DNA of 11,980 bases. Origin: UBA1562 sp041653955 (GTDB lineage: Bacteria > Omnitrophota > Gorgyraeia > Gygaellales > Profunditerraquicolaceae). Each line of letters begins with the position of its first letter. Within the stretch, counting starts at the first letter, position 1. Location: positions 1 to 11,980 of the forward strand of contig JBAZEH010000035.1 of NCBI GenBank assembly GCA_041653955.1, in the 5' to 3' direction. The position numbers and the translations under genes are program-made. Shown in pieces: positions 1-7,325 of the stretch. Under the pieces are notes generated by a model, which was not told where the DNA came from, ran no database searches, and saw only the letters and a list, made by a program, of their open reading frames with translations.

Positions 1-1181
1 TACCTCTTATACGGCATTCCCCAGATCTTGATAAAACCTTCCGCAAGTCTCTGGTCAAACTTATCGCCCTTGCCGTACGTGCTAAGCTCTTTCTTATATA
101 ATGAATACCTGGACCCCCTGGCAACGGGCGTGCAGCTTCCTTTGAATAATTTCAATTTGATGGAGCCGGTCACGTGTTTCTGCGTGGAATTCACAAAACT
201 ATCCAGCGCCTCTTTAAGGGCGCAATACCATAACCCGTAATAGACAAGTTCAGAATACTTAAGCGCGGCTATCTCCTTAAAATGAGCTAATTCCCTGTCA
301 AGGACCAGGCTTTCAAGTTCTTTGTGCGCCGTATATAATATGGTTGCCGCGGGCGCCTCGTAGATCTCCCTGGACTTTATTCCTACCAGCCTGTTCTCCA
401 CGACATCAGTCCTCCCCACCCCGTATAAACCTCCGACCTCATTTAAATGGCTGATCAGGGCCTTAGGTTGGTATGTCTTGCCGTCTATCTTCCTGGGCAC
501 GCCCTTTTCAAAATAGATCTCAATATACTTCGGATAAGTTGACATCTGGTTAGGGCTCTTGGTTATCATATAAGCGTCTTCCGGCGGCTCCTGCTTAAGG
601 TCTTCCAGGATCCCGGCCTCTATGCTTATCCCCCATATATTCCTGTCTATGCTATACGGCTTCTTTTTGCTTACATCAATAGGGATATTGTACGCCTGGG
701 CGTATTCTATCTCTTCTTCTCTTGATTTAAAACCCCATACTCTTACGGGAGCGATTATCTCAAGTTTGGGGTCAAGTATCCCCGCTGTAACCTCAAGCCT
801 CACCTGGTCATTGCCTTTGCCGGTACATCCATGGGCTATGCTGGCGGCTTTCTCCTTATGGGCTATCTCAACCAGATACTTGGCGATCAACGGCCTGCCC
901 AAGGCGGTAGCAAGCAGATATTTACCTTCATAGATCGCGTTGGCCTTTAACGCCGGAAGAATAAAATCAGCGACAAATTCATCCTGCAGGTCTTTGATAT
1001 ACAGCTTTAACGCTCCGGCCGCAAGCGCCCTCTCTTCTATGGCGTCAAAATCTTCCCCTTCTCCGAGGCCCTGCCCTAAATCGGCCATAAAACAGATGAC
1101 CTCATATCCCTGTTCTTTTAACCACCTTACGGCGCATGAAGTATCAAGGCCGCCGGAATAAGCCAAAACTACTTTTTTCAT
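1..1181 (-). CDS. argG: Argininosuccinate synthase, 3' end cut by window edge
   Basis: Joins citrulline and aspartate with ATP (giving AMP and PPi) to form argininosuccinate, the penultimate step of arginine synthesis, in the cytoplasm. The protein opens MKKVVLAYSGGLDTS; residues 8-15 are the N-type ATP pyrophosphatase loop (SGGLDTS), and GCTGKGNDQ at about residues 118-126 is the second family signature. Visible length is 393 residues with no stop before the window edge. The short bacterial type is about 400 residues, so only a few codons should be missing. It looks like this shorter type and not the longer E. coli-like ArgG. The start is supported by an AAGGGG Shine-Dalgarno a few bases before ATG. 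It lies 29 bases after the prepilin gene with no terminator between them, so it is probably the distal part of the arg operon. argH would be expected just beyond the window edge. Identification is very sure. Confidence 0.97.
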   Translation of the reverse strand, partial: MKKVVLAYSGGLDTSCAVRWLKEQGYEVICFMADLGQGLGEGEDFDAIEERALAAGALKLYIKDLQDEFVADFILPALKANAIYEGKYLLATALGRPLIAKYLVEIAHKEKAASIAHGCTGKGNDQVRLEVTAGILDPKLEIIAPVRVWGFKSREEEIEYAQAYNIPIDVSKKKPYSIDRNIWGISIEAGILEDLKQEPPEDAYMITKSPNQMSTYPKYIEIYFEKGVPRKIDGKTYQPKALISHLNEVGGLYGVGRTDVVENRLVGIKSREIYEAPAATILYTAHKELESLVLDRELAHFKEIAALKYSELVYYGLWYCALKEALDSFVNSTQKHVTGSIKLKLFKGSCTPVARGSRYSLYKKELSTYGKGDKFDQRLAEGFIKIWGMPYKR

Positions 1182-1210
1182 CTAACCCCTTTCTTGAAAA
1201 TACGCATATA

Positions 1211-1609
1211 TTACGGGCACGTTCCGGAACTTGGGTCCGCACCCGTATTGTTTGCAAGCAAATACCATGTCCGGTTATCATAACCGTTACGCTTCGCCTG
1301 CATGCAACCGGTAGAAGAAACCGTATAGTTCCATGCCTTCTGCAGTTCATTGCCAACGATAAAAACCCCGAGATTATTATTAATAGCGGTTATATCTGAA
1401 ACGCTGCCTGACGGCGGATAATATGTGCTCATTGTCATTCTATAACTTTGCTGCCCGGCCTGCATTATTTTTAAATTGGTAACAGCCTCTTTATCGTAGG
1501 TGTTCTCCTTCGCCTTAGTATAACCAACCATGCCTAAGCTGGCCAAAATACTGACCATGACTAAAACGATCAATACCTCAAGCAAGGTAAAGCTTATTTT
1601 ATTTGACAT
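1211..1609 (-). CDS. Type IV prepilin / pseudopilin-like protein, inside arginine operon
   Basis: A 132-residue protein with a class III (type IV pilin-like) signal. It has a six-residue leader MSNKIS, then FTLLEVLIVLVMVSILASLG, a hydrophobic helix with Glu at mature position 5. The -1 residue is Ser6 where Gly is usual, so cleavage by prepilin peptidase would fall between Ser6 and Phe7. After the helix comes an amphipathic stretch (about residues 31-58) and a soluble domain. Cys102 and Cys131 near the C-terminus could form the disulfide loop common in type IV pilins. The likely role is a minor pilin or pseudopilin of a type IV pilus or type II secretion-like machine in the inner membrane; which one cannot be told. 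Its start overlaps the last 11 bases of argF in another frame, with only a weak Shine-Dalgarno, so it is probably translated by coupling. No pilus assembly genes are in the window. A functional link to arginine synthesis is not evident. Confidence 0.88.
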   Translation of the reverse strand: MSNKISFTLLEVLIVLVMVSILASLGMVGYTKAKENTYDKEAVTNLKIMQAGQQSYRMTMSTYYPPSGSVSDITAINNNLGVFIVGNELQKAWNYTVSSTGCMQAKRNGYDNRTWYLLANNTGADPSSGTCP

Positions 1610-2528
1610 TCTGGCTGCCTATAAGTTTTATTAATACGGCTTTCTGCATATGCATCCTGTTCTCCGCCTGGTCGAAAATAACGGAATTCTCGCTATCCAT
1701 AACTTCACCGGTTATCTCCTGGCCCCTGTGCGCCGGCAGGCAATGCATAATAATAACTTCTTTATTCGCCAGGCTCATTAATCTCTTATTAACCTGGAAA
1801 TCACTGAATATGCTTTTCCTCTTCTCGTCTTCCTTCTCCTGCCCCATGCTGGTCCAGACGTCGGTATAGATGACATCCGCGCCTTTAGCCGCTTCCTGCG
1901 GGTCGGAAAATAACTTTACAATACCTCCTCTTTCCAGGGCTGCCGCCTCCGCTTCTTTCAGGACTGTTTTATCAGGTTCGTAACCTTTCGGGGCGGCAAT
2001 ATTAAGATTTACCCCCGCGGCTGAACAGGCGTAAAGAAGGGAATTACAAACATTGTTCCCGTCGCCGATATACGCGAACCTTACCCCTTTGAGCCTCCCC
2101 AGCCTCTCTTTTACGGTATAAATATCCGCCATCGCCTGGCAGGGATGCAAAAGGTCAGAAAGACCGTTTATTACCGGGACCGAAGAAAATCTGGCCAGAT
2201 CCACTACATTCTTATGCTCAAAGGTGCGCAGGACAATACCGTCTACATACCTGGAAAGGGTTTTAGCCACATCTTCTATGGACTCCCTCACGCCAAGGTT
2301 TATCTCATCCGGGCCCAAATATACGGAATATCCCCCCAGCTGATACATACCGACCTCAAAAGAGACCCTGGTCCGGTTAGAGGGCTTCTGGAATATCAGG
2401 GCGAGTGTCTTGCATGATAATGCCGCGGAAAAAGCGGTTTTATCTTTCTTAAGCCTGGCGGTGAGGCCCAAAAGCTCCTCTATTTCCGACAGGCTAAGGC
2501 CATGTATAGAAATAAGATCTTTTTTCAT
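1599..2528 (-). CDS. argF: Ornithine carbamoyltransferase
   Basis: Transfers the carbamoyl group of carbamoyl phosphate to ornithine, giving citrulline; cytoplasmic, normally trimeric. The 309-residue length is normal for the family. Carbamoyl phosphate-binding motifs are SNRTR (residues 50-54, Asn where many homologues have Thr) and HPCQ (128-131). The ornithine side is marked by DVWTSMGQE (about 223-231) and HCLPAHRGQE (262-271). The SMG loop and HCLP motif point to ornithine as substrate, not acetyl- or succinylornithine, and separate it from aspartate carbamoyltransferase. The ATG shares one base with the argD stop (TAATG), and GGGGGA upstream can act as ribosome binding site. Its 3' end overlaps the start of the prepilin gene by 11 bases. 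Very sure. Confidence 0.97.
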   Translation of the reverse strand: MKKDLISIHGLSLSEIEELLGLTARLKKDKTAFSAALSCKTLALIFQKPSNRTRVSFEVGMYQLGGYSVYLGPDEINLGVRESIEDVAKTLSRYVDGIVLRTFEHKNVVDLARFSSVPVINGLSDLLHPCQAMADIYTVKERLGRLKGVRFAYIGDGNNVCNSLLYACSAAGVNLNIAAPKGYEPDKTVLKEAEAAALERGGIVKLFSDPQEAAKGADVIYTDVWTSMGQEKEDEKRKSIFSDFQVNKRLMSLANKEVIIMHCLPAHRGQEITGEVMDSENSVIFDQAENRMHMQKAVLIKLIGSQNVK

Positions 2529-3703
2529 TACAGATCCCCCAGTATAAGGTCCAATATGCTTATCGCCTTATCGATCTCTTTGGCGGTTACGTTCAACGCA
2601 GGCATAAGCCTGAGCACTCTCTGGTGAGTGCAATTTATCAATAATCCTTTTTCAATGCATCTTTCTACGATATCCTTACCCTCGATACCCAATTCTACTC
2701 CCGCCATTAACCCCATGCCTCTTATTTCTTTTATCACCGAATATTTATCTTTTAACAACGCGAGCTTAGAGAATAGATATTCACCCATCTTTTTAGTATT
2801 AGCCAGAAGCTTCTCATCGTGTATAGCTTTTAATACGGCAAGCGCTGCTTTGCAGACCACGGGCCCGCCTCCAAAAGTTGAGGCATGCATCCCCGGGCCC
2901 AGGGTATCGGAGATCCCGTTCTTTACGACCATCATCCCTATAGGCAAACCGCCTCCCAGGGCCTTTGCCAGGGTCATTATATCAGGCGTGATACCGTAAT
3001 GCTGATAACAAAAATCTTTCCCTGTCCTGCCTATACCGGTCTGTACCTCATCCACTATAAGAAGCAGGTCCTTATCGTCGCATATCTTCCTTAACGCAAG
3101 CACAAAATCCTTGCCTGCCACATTGACCCCGCCTTCACCCTGTATCAATTCAATCATTACGGCAACTGTCTTATCAGTTATCGCGGACCTGACCGCTTCT
3201 ATATCATTGAATGCTACCGTCTTGAATCCTTCAGGCAGAGGGAAAAAACCGTCCTGATATTTCTTCTGGCCGGTAGCCGCGAGCGCGGCAAGCGTCCTGC
3301 CATGGAATGAATCGGCAAATGTAATGACCTCAAACCTGCCTTTACCGTATTTACGGCTGAACTTTATAGCCCCTTCATTCGCTTCGGCTCCGGAATTACA
3401 GAAAAAAACCTTTGCCGGGTATGACCTGTAAACTATATCCCCGGCTAATTTTGCCTGAGGGATATGATAATAGTTATTAGGTATGAATATCAGCTTGGAT
3501 ACCTGCTCCCGCACCGCCTGCATCACCTTCGGATGGCAGTGCCCGAGGCTGCCCACGCCCCAGCCCGGGAAAAAATCCAGGTAAACCTTACTATTAATAT
3601 CCCAAAGCCGGCTCCCTTTCCCTTTCACGAATATCAGGGGGGTCTTGGTATAAGTCGGCATAATATCTTCTTTATAGGTGTCAAATACCTCTTGCATCTT
3701 CAT
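2528..3703 (-). CDS. argD: Acetylornithine aminotransferase (PLP, class III)
   Basis: Moves an amino group from glutamate to N-acetylglutamate semialdehyde to make N-acetylornithine, using pyridoxal phosphate. The protein has 391 residues, usual for ArgD. It shows the class III aminotransferase landmarks in order: NSGAEANEGAIK (103-114, cofactor phosphate binding), SFHGRTLAA (132-140), the cofactor-binding Asp in DEVQTGIGRTG (218-228), and the Schiff-base lysine Lys247 in LAKALGGGLPIG. The start overlaps the argB stop by four bases (ATGA), with GGAG about 8 bases upstream inside argB. A second Met at codon 3 is a less likely start. ArgD enzymes can also serve as the succinyl-diaminopimelate aminotransferase of lysine synthesis. 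Whether this one does cannot be read from sequence, but no other aminotransferase is in view. Confidence 0.95.
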   Translation of the reverse strand: MKMQEVFDTYKEDIMPTYTKTPLIFVKGKGSRLWDINSKVYLDFFPGWGVGSLGHCHPKVMQAVREQVSKLIFIPNNYYHIPQAKLAGDIVYRSYPAKVFFCNSGAEANEGAIKFSRKYGKGRFEVITFADSFHGRTLAALAATGQKKYQDGFFPLPEGFKTVAFNDIEAVRSAITDKTVAVMIELIQGEGGVNVAGKDFVLALRKICDDKDLLLIVDEVQTGIGRTGKDFCYQHYGITPDIMTLAKALGGGLPIGMMVVKNGISDTLGPGMHASTFGGGPVVCKAALAVLKAIHDEKLLANTKKMGEYLFSKLALLKDKYSVIKEIRGMGLMAGVELGIEGKDIVERCIEKGLLINCTHQRVLRLMPALNVTAKEIDKAISILDLILGDL

Positions 3704-4554
3704 TTTATTATCTCCGTGCCGATACCCATATCGGTGAATATCTCAAGCAATAACCCGTGCGGTGTGCGGGCATCTACGATGTGCGTCTTTTTAACTCCCC
3801 TTTCCAGGGCGTCTATGCAGGCCTTTACCTTGGGTATCATACCATGCTGAATGATATTGCTATCAATAAGACCCCTGGCTTCCTCTATAGTCAAGGTAGA
3901 TAAAAAAGAATTCTGGTCATCGGCATCGCGCATAATACCTTTTACATTAGTCAGCAGAACGAGTTTTTCCGCTCTCATCTCTGAGGCTATGCTCGATGCA
4001 GCCTCATCGGCATTCACGTTATAAGCCTTTCTGTCGGGGCCCTTGCCCATAGGCAGGACTACTACGACAGTATCGGATCTAAGCCCCTCGGCTATCGGCT
4101 CGGAGTTTATACCTGTAATATGGCCCACCAGGCCCAGGTCTACCCTGGCCTCCTTCTTCTCAACCTGGATTATTTTTTTCTTCTCGCCGTTTAAACCGAT
4201 AGCTTCAGCTCCTAATTCCTTTATCTCGCTTACTATAAGTTCGTTTAATTTCTCCAACTCTTCTTCTACCACCTCAAGGGTATCTTCGTCGGTTACGCGT
4301 ATCCCGTCTACGAACTCGGCCTTTTTTCCTTCAGAACGTATGCGGCTGCTTATATTAGGCCCTCCTCCGTGCACGAGCACCGGCCTTAAACCCATAAAAT
4401 TTAAAAAGACGATATCTTCCAGAACGCCCTTCCTGATCTTTTCCTCGGCGAGGATACTCCCGCCGTATTTTATCACTATAGTCTTCCTGTGGAACCTCTT
4501 AATATAAGGCAGGGCCTCTATAAGGACATCGGCCTTTCTGATAGCTTCTTCCAT
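3700..4554 (-). CDS. argB: Acetylglutamate kinase, arginine-sensitive type
   Basis: Phosphorylates N-acetylglutamate with ATP, usually the controlled step of arginine synthesis in organisms using the acetyl cycle. Length is 284 residues. Amino acid kinase motifs are KYGGS (29-33, with Lys29 for phosphate binding), HGGGPNI (62-68, substrate loop), NVNADEAA (179-186) and LTNVKG (201-206). Before the kinase core is an N-terminal segment ending ALPYIKRF (residues 14-21), which resembles the interlocking helix of hexameric, arginine-inhibited enzymes. The C-terminal HGLLLEIFTDMGIGTE also matches the arginine site of that class. Feedback inhibition by arginine is therefore inferred. There are 11 bases between argJ and argB, containing a GAGAGG ribosome binding site. 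The gene overlaps argD by four bases. Confidence 0.96.
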   Translation of the reverse strand: MEEAIRKADVLIEALPYIKRFHRKTIVIKYGGSILAEEKIRKGVLEDIVFLNFMGLRPVLVHGGGPNISSRIRSEGKKAEFVDGIRVTDEDTLEVVEEELEKLNELIVSEIKELGAEAIGLNGEKKKIIQVEKKEARVDLGLVGHITGINSEPIAEGLRSDTVVVVLPMGKGPDRKAYNVNADEAASSIASEMRAEKLVLLTNVKGIMRDADDQNSFLSTLTIEEARGLIDSNIIQHGMIPKVKACIDALERGVKKTHIVDARTPHGLLLEIFTDMGIGTEIIK

Positions 4555-4565
4555 CGCATCCTCTC

Positions 4566-5705
4566 TTAATTGTATCCGGCATTTATCTTTATATATTCCG
4601 GGGTCAGGTCGGATGTATAAACCGTTGCCGAAGCTCTACCGCGCCCCAAAGACAGATCAACATCTATATCTTTCTTGCTCAAATTGCTGATTTTTACTTT
4701 CATCTTCTTCTGGCTCACTTCCGCTCCGCTCGCACCCACGGCAGCTATGACCCTGCCGAAATTATTATTTTCTCCGTATATGGCTGTCTTGAAAAGATTT
4801 GAATTGGCGATATTAAGTGCCGCTTTCTTTGCCTGGGCAACGCTCTTTGCCTGCCTGACATTGATCCGGATAAATTTAGTAGCTCCTTCGGCATCTCTTA
4901 TTATCATCTTTGCCAGCTCAAGACAAACTATATTCAATGCCTTAGCAAATTGCGCGAAATACCTGCTGCCAGGGCCTATCAGAGTGTTTCCTGCCGCGCC
5001 ATTTGCCAGCGCTATAACGGTATCATTGGTGCTCATGCATCCGTCTACGGTTATGCAATTAAAAGAGCCTCCCGCCGCGCCTGCCAGCGCCTTCTTAAGG
5101 GCGCCCTGCGAAACCATCGCGTCGGTCAATATAAAAGAAAGCATCGTTGCCATATCCGGGGCGATCATACCAGCCCCCTTAGCAACCCCGCAAACCGTAA
5201 CCCTCCTGCATCCGTAATTAAATCTTACGCTTACCTCTTTGGCAAAGGTATCAGTAGTCAAAATAGCCCTCTTTGCCTTATCTATCCCCTCAGCGGATAA
5301 ACCGGCTACCAGACGGGTGATTGACCCCTTTATCATGGCAAAAGGCATAGGCCTTGCGATAATACCGGTAGAAGCGACCAATATAGATTCTTTTTTTAAA
5401 TGCATTGCCCTGGACAATACTGCGGAGATACCTTCAGCGTCCTTTAACCCCTGCTCCCCGGTAAAACAATTGGCGTTGCCGCTGTTCGCTATTATAGCCC
5501 GGTGGTACCGGCTCTGCTTTAAATGCCTCTTGGTTATTATTATGGGGGCGGCCTGTATTTTATTGGAGGTGAATAGGCACGCGGCATTAGCCGGGAGGCC
5601 TGAATAAAAAAGGGCAAGGTCTGGTTTGCCTGATCTTTTAATACCCGCGCTTATCCCGTTTGCCTGAAAACCAAGGGGCAGGATCGCCTTCTTATATAGC
5701 TTCAT
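4566..5705 (-). CDS. argJ: Glutamate N-acetyltransferase / ornithine acetyltransferase
   Basis: Moves the acetyl group from N-acetylornithine to glutamate, releasing ornithine and regenerating acetylglutamate; bifunctional members can also use acetyl-CoA. The protein has 379 residues and is an autoprocessing enzyme of the Ntn-like ArgJ family. The motif KGAGMIAPDMATMLSF (about 176-191) contains the self-cleavage point Ala186-Thr187, with Thr187 becoming the nucleophile of the beta chain. Other family features are NSGNAN (74-79), the oxyanion segment ASTGII (111-116; Ala follows where Gly is common), and TTDTFAKE (150-157). The start overlaps the argC stop by four bases (ATGA) with no obvious Shine-Dalgarno, which suggests coupled translation. 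No argA or argE is seen here, consistent with the cyclic route, but sequence alone does not show whether it is mono- or bifunctional. Confidence 0.96.
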   Translation of the reverse strand: MKLYKKAILPLGFQANGISAGIKRSGKPDLALFYSGLPANAACLFTSNKIQAAPIIITKRHLKQSRYHRAIIANSGNANCFTGEQGLKDAEGISAVLSRAMHLKKESILVASTGIIARPMPFAMIKGSITRLVAGLSAEGIDKAKRAILTTDTFAKEVSVRFNYGCRRVTVCGVAKGAGMIAPDMATMLSFILTDAMVSQGALKKALAGAAGGSFNCITVDGCMSTNDTVIALANGAAGNTLIGPGSRYFAQFAKALNIVCLELAKMIIRDAEGATKFIRINVRQAKSVAQAKKAALNIANSNLFKTAIYGENNNFGRVIAAVGASGAEVSQKKMKVKISNLSKKDIDVDLSLGRGRASATVYTSDLTPEYIKINAGYN

Positions 5706-6715
5706 ATTAACGCGGTATGCTCGGGAAACTTATACATAATATTCATATTCTGGACGGCCTGGCCCGAAGCCCCCTTGAGCAGGTTATCTATCGCCGCGAT
5801 TATGACCGCGGTGTCGCCGTTATCCTTTATACCTATATCGCAAAAGTTGGTGTGGGCGACATCTTTTATTTTAGGAAAAGCCCCGTCATCCAAAACCCTG
5901 ACAAAAGGCTCCTTCTTATAAAATCTCTTATACAACTCCGTGAGGCTGCGCTTCTTGCCTTTTATCTTCCTGACATATATCGTCTCCAGTATCCCCCTGT
6001 TTAACGGCAGCAGGTGCGGCACAAAGGTAACGCCGAGTTTTCTGCCGGACAGCTTTGATAGTTCCTGGTCGATCTCCGGGGTATGCTGATGGGCGCATAT
6101 CTTATATGCCTTGAAATCTTCGTTGATCTCCGAAAAAAGGAGGCTTTCAGAGGCCTTTTTTCCCGCTCCCGTGACCCCGGACTTAGCGTCGATGATTATT
6201 GAATCGTTCGCGATCATATCAAATGCTACCAGCGGCGCTAAACCCAGTATGGCAGCAGTAGGGTAACAACCCGGGTTAGCTATAAGTCTGGCGCCTTTTA
6301 TAGCGGCCCTGTACAATTCAGGGAGGCCATATATTGAACTGCCTAAGTTTTTCTTATCCGTATGCGCGGCCTTATAGAACTTAGTGTAGGTTTTAATGTT
6401 TCTTAGCCTGTAATCAGCGCTAAGGTCTATTACCTTCCTGCCCGCCCTAAGTAATTTTGGGGCTATCTTTATGGATACCGTATGCGGCAAGGCAAGGAAT
6501 ACCAGATCACATTTACTTACTATTTCTTTGATCTGCGGTTCAGCGCAGATGAGCGATATCCTTCCTTTAAACCTTGGGAATATCCGCGATATATCCTGGG
6601 GCTTATCGATCTTAGCTGAGACGCTCTTGATCCTTACATCGGGATGCCTTAAAAGAATATCAATCAGCTCTTCGCCCGCGTAACCTGTTGCCCCTATAAT
6701 ACCCGCATTAATCAT
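5702..6715 (-). CDS. argC: N-acetyl-gamma-glutamyl-phosphate reductase
   Basis: Reduces N-acetylglutamyl phosphate with NADPH to the semialdehyde, the third step of arginine synthesis. The protein has 337 residues. The N-terminal nucleotide-binding loop is GIIGATGYAGEE (5-16). The catalytic cysteine is Cys150 in NPGCYPTA, and His211 in HQHTPEI is the likely acid-base histidine. It is the first gene of the arg operon: a sigma-70-like promoter lies just upstream, and AGGAG (6722-6726) sits six bases before the ATG, a standard strong ribosome binding site. It is followed by argJ with a four-base overlap. Distinguished from Asd, also in this window, by the GCYPTA active site and the context. Very sure. 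Confidence 0.97.
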   Translation of the reverse strand: MINAGIIGATGYAGEELIDILLRHPDVRIKSVSAKIDKPQDISRIFPRFKGRISLICAEPQIKEIVSKCDLVFLALPHTVSIKIAPKLLRAGRKVIDLSADYRLRNIKTYTKFYKAAHTDKKNLGSSIYGLPELYRAAIKGARLIANPGCYPTAAILGLAPLVAFDMIANDSIIIDAKSGVTGAGKKASESLLFSEINEDFKAYKICAHQHTPEIDQELSKLSGRKLGVTFVPHLLPLNRGILETIYVRKIKGKKRSLTELYKRFYKKEPFVRVLDDGAFPKIKDVAHTNFCDIGIKDNGDTAVIIAAIDNLLKGASGQAVQNMNIMYKFPEHTALI

Positions 6716-6721
6716 CTTAAG

Positions 6722-6726
6722 CTCCT
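6722..6726 (-). promoter_or_regulatory. Ribosome binding site of argC
   Basis: AGGAG on the minus strand, six bases before the argC ATG. It lies within a short 5' leader of roughly 20 bases if the promoter at 6744-6772 is used. Confidence 0.8.
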
Positions 6727-6743
6727 AAGTTATTTACCCATTT

Positions 6744-6772
6744 ATAGTAATGTAAAAATCGCGCGTAGTCAA
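6744..6772 (-). promoter_or_regulatory. Predicted sigma-70-type promoter of the arg operon
   Basis: On the minus strand, TTGACT (-35, 6772-6767) and TACTAT (-10, 6749-6744) are separated by exactly 17 bases. The -35 matches 5 of 6 and the -10 matches 4 of 6 consensus bases. Transcription would start near 6738, giving a leader of about 20-25 bases before argC. It follows the rpsI terminator, so the arg genes need a promoter here. A weak palindrome, CATT-N6-AATG (6739-6752), covers the -10 and could be an operator, but it does not match an ArgR box well. Confidence 0.7.
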
Positions 6773-6781
6773 GATATTTCT

Positions 6782-6849
6782 CGTCGGATACCCGACGGGG
6801 TTACCCGGATGGGGTAACACCCAAAAGCATCTGCCCATCCGGCGTATCC
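6782..6849. repeat. Nested inverted repeats with two mutually exclusive folds
   Basis: This 68-base non-coding element lies between the rpsI terminator and the arg promoter. Local fold: CGTCGG (6782-6787) pairs with CCGACG (6792-6797) over a 4-base loop, and GTTACCC (6800-6806) pairs with GGGTAAC (6812-6818) over a 5-base loop. Long-range fold: GGATAC (6786-6791) pairs with GTATCC (6844-6849), and CCGGATGGG (6805-6813) pairs with CCCATCCGG (6834-6842). The long-range arms use the same bases as the local hairpins, so the two folds compete. All pairs named are perfect. The function is unknown. Possibilities are a palindromic dispersed repeat, a protein-binding or cruciform site, or a structured RNA if it is transcribed by readthrough. 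Confidence 0.75.
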
Positions 6850-6857
6850 TGCTAAAC

Positions 6858-6885
6858 AAAAAAATCCCGCTGTTTCCAGCGGGAT
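6858..6885 (-). terminator. Rho-independent terminator after rpsI
   Basis: On the minus strand a perfect 9-base-pair stem, ATCCCGCTG (6885-6877) with CAGCGGGAT (6872-6864), closes a GAAA tetraloop and is followed at once by a run of seven T (6864-6858, the first being the last stem base), then G and TTT. It lies about 38 bases past the rpsI stop and should end the rplM-rpsI transcript. The other strand also has a short TTTT after the stem, so some bidirectional action is possible, but there is no plus-strand gene for it to serve. Confidence 0.92.
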
Positions 6886-6923
6886 CTTTTAAATACCATT
6901 TATATATCATTGCTCTACATACA

Positions 6924-7319
6924 CTACCTCTTGGTCCACTGGAAGCGTTTGCGCGCGCCCTTCTGCCCATATTTCTTGCGCTCTTTCATGCGCGGGTCAC
7001 GCGTAAGGAATCCGTTCTTACGCAGCGTATCCTTAAGTTCGGGCTGTGATAATATCAACGCGCGGGAGATACCCAGCCGTAAAGCCCCTGCCTGTCCGGT
7101 AAGGCCCCCTCCTCTGATATTAGCTATGATATCATACTTATCCATATTATTGGTTATCTGTAATGGCTGTTTTATAATGATCCTGTCTGTTTCCCTTATA
7201 AAATATTTATCATAAGGCTGCGCGTTCACGGTAATATCGCCTTTGCCTGATGCCATCGCGACCCTTGCTATCGCTTCTTTGCGCCTGCCTACTGTCCTGT
7301 ATTTTGTAACCTGTTCCAT
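6924..7319 (-). CDS. rpsI: Small ribosomal subunit protein uS9
   Basis: A 131-residue 30S subunit protein whose C-terminal tail reaches the P-site tRNA. Family features are the opening TVGRRKEAIARV (9-20), GGGLTGQAGALRLGISRAL (about 71-89), and the basic tail ending in KRFQWTKR, which keeps the conserved terminal Lys-Arg. The tail normally reads close to QFSKR, so Trp-Thr before KR is a mild variation. It begins six bases after rplM, the usual L13-S9 pair, with GGAGG upstream inside the end of rplM. It is followed by a strong terminator. Very sure. Confidence 0.98.
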   Translation of the reverse strand: MEQVTKYRTVGRRKEAIARVAMASGKGDITVNAQPYDKYFIRETDRIIIKQPLQITNNMDKYDIIANIRGGGLTGQAGALRLGISRALILSQPELKDTLRKNGFLTRDPRMKERKKYGQKGARKRFQWTKR

Positions 7320-7325
7320 GACCTG

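Noticed and set aside
622..933. Plus-strand frame with hydrophobic, membrane-like sequence
   Set aside because: It lies wholly within argG on the opposite strand; the hydrophobic look comes from antisense codon composition.
4675..5217. 180-residue plus-strand hydrophobic frame
   Set aside because: Antisense shadow of argJ, whose motifs are intact; no ribosome site or family resemblance.
6739..6752. ArgR operator over the arg -10 box
   Set aside because: CATT-N6-AATG is a weak palindrome (10 of 14 symmetric positions) and lacks the TGAAT/ATTCA half-sites of known ARG boxes; too weak to call.
6782..6849. T-box leader for the arg operon
   Set aside because: GGGTGTTACCCC on the minus strand recalls the T-box core only partly, with a mismatch at a key G. 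The predicted promoter lies downstream of it, and the only terminator lies on its upstream side.
6734..6970. A 78-residue minus-strand reading frame spanning the rpsI-argC spacer
   Set aside because: It overlaps the end of rpsI, the terminator, the inverted repeats and the arg promoter, and its composition is not protein-like.
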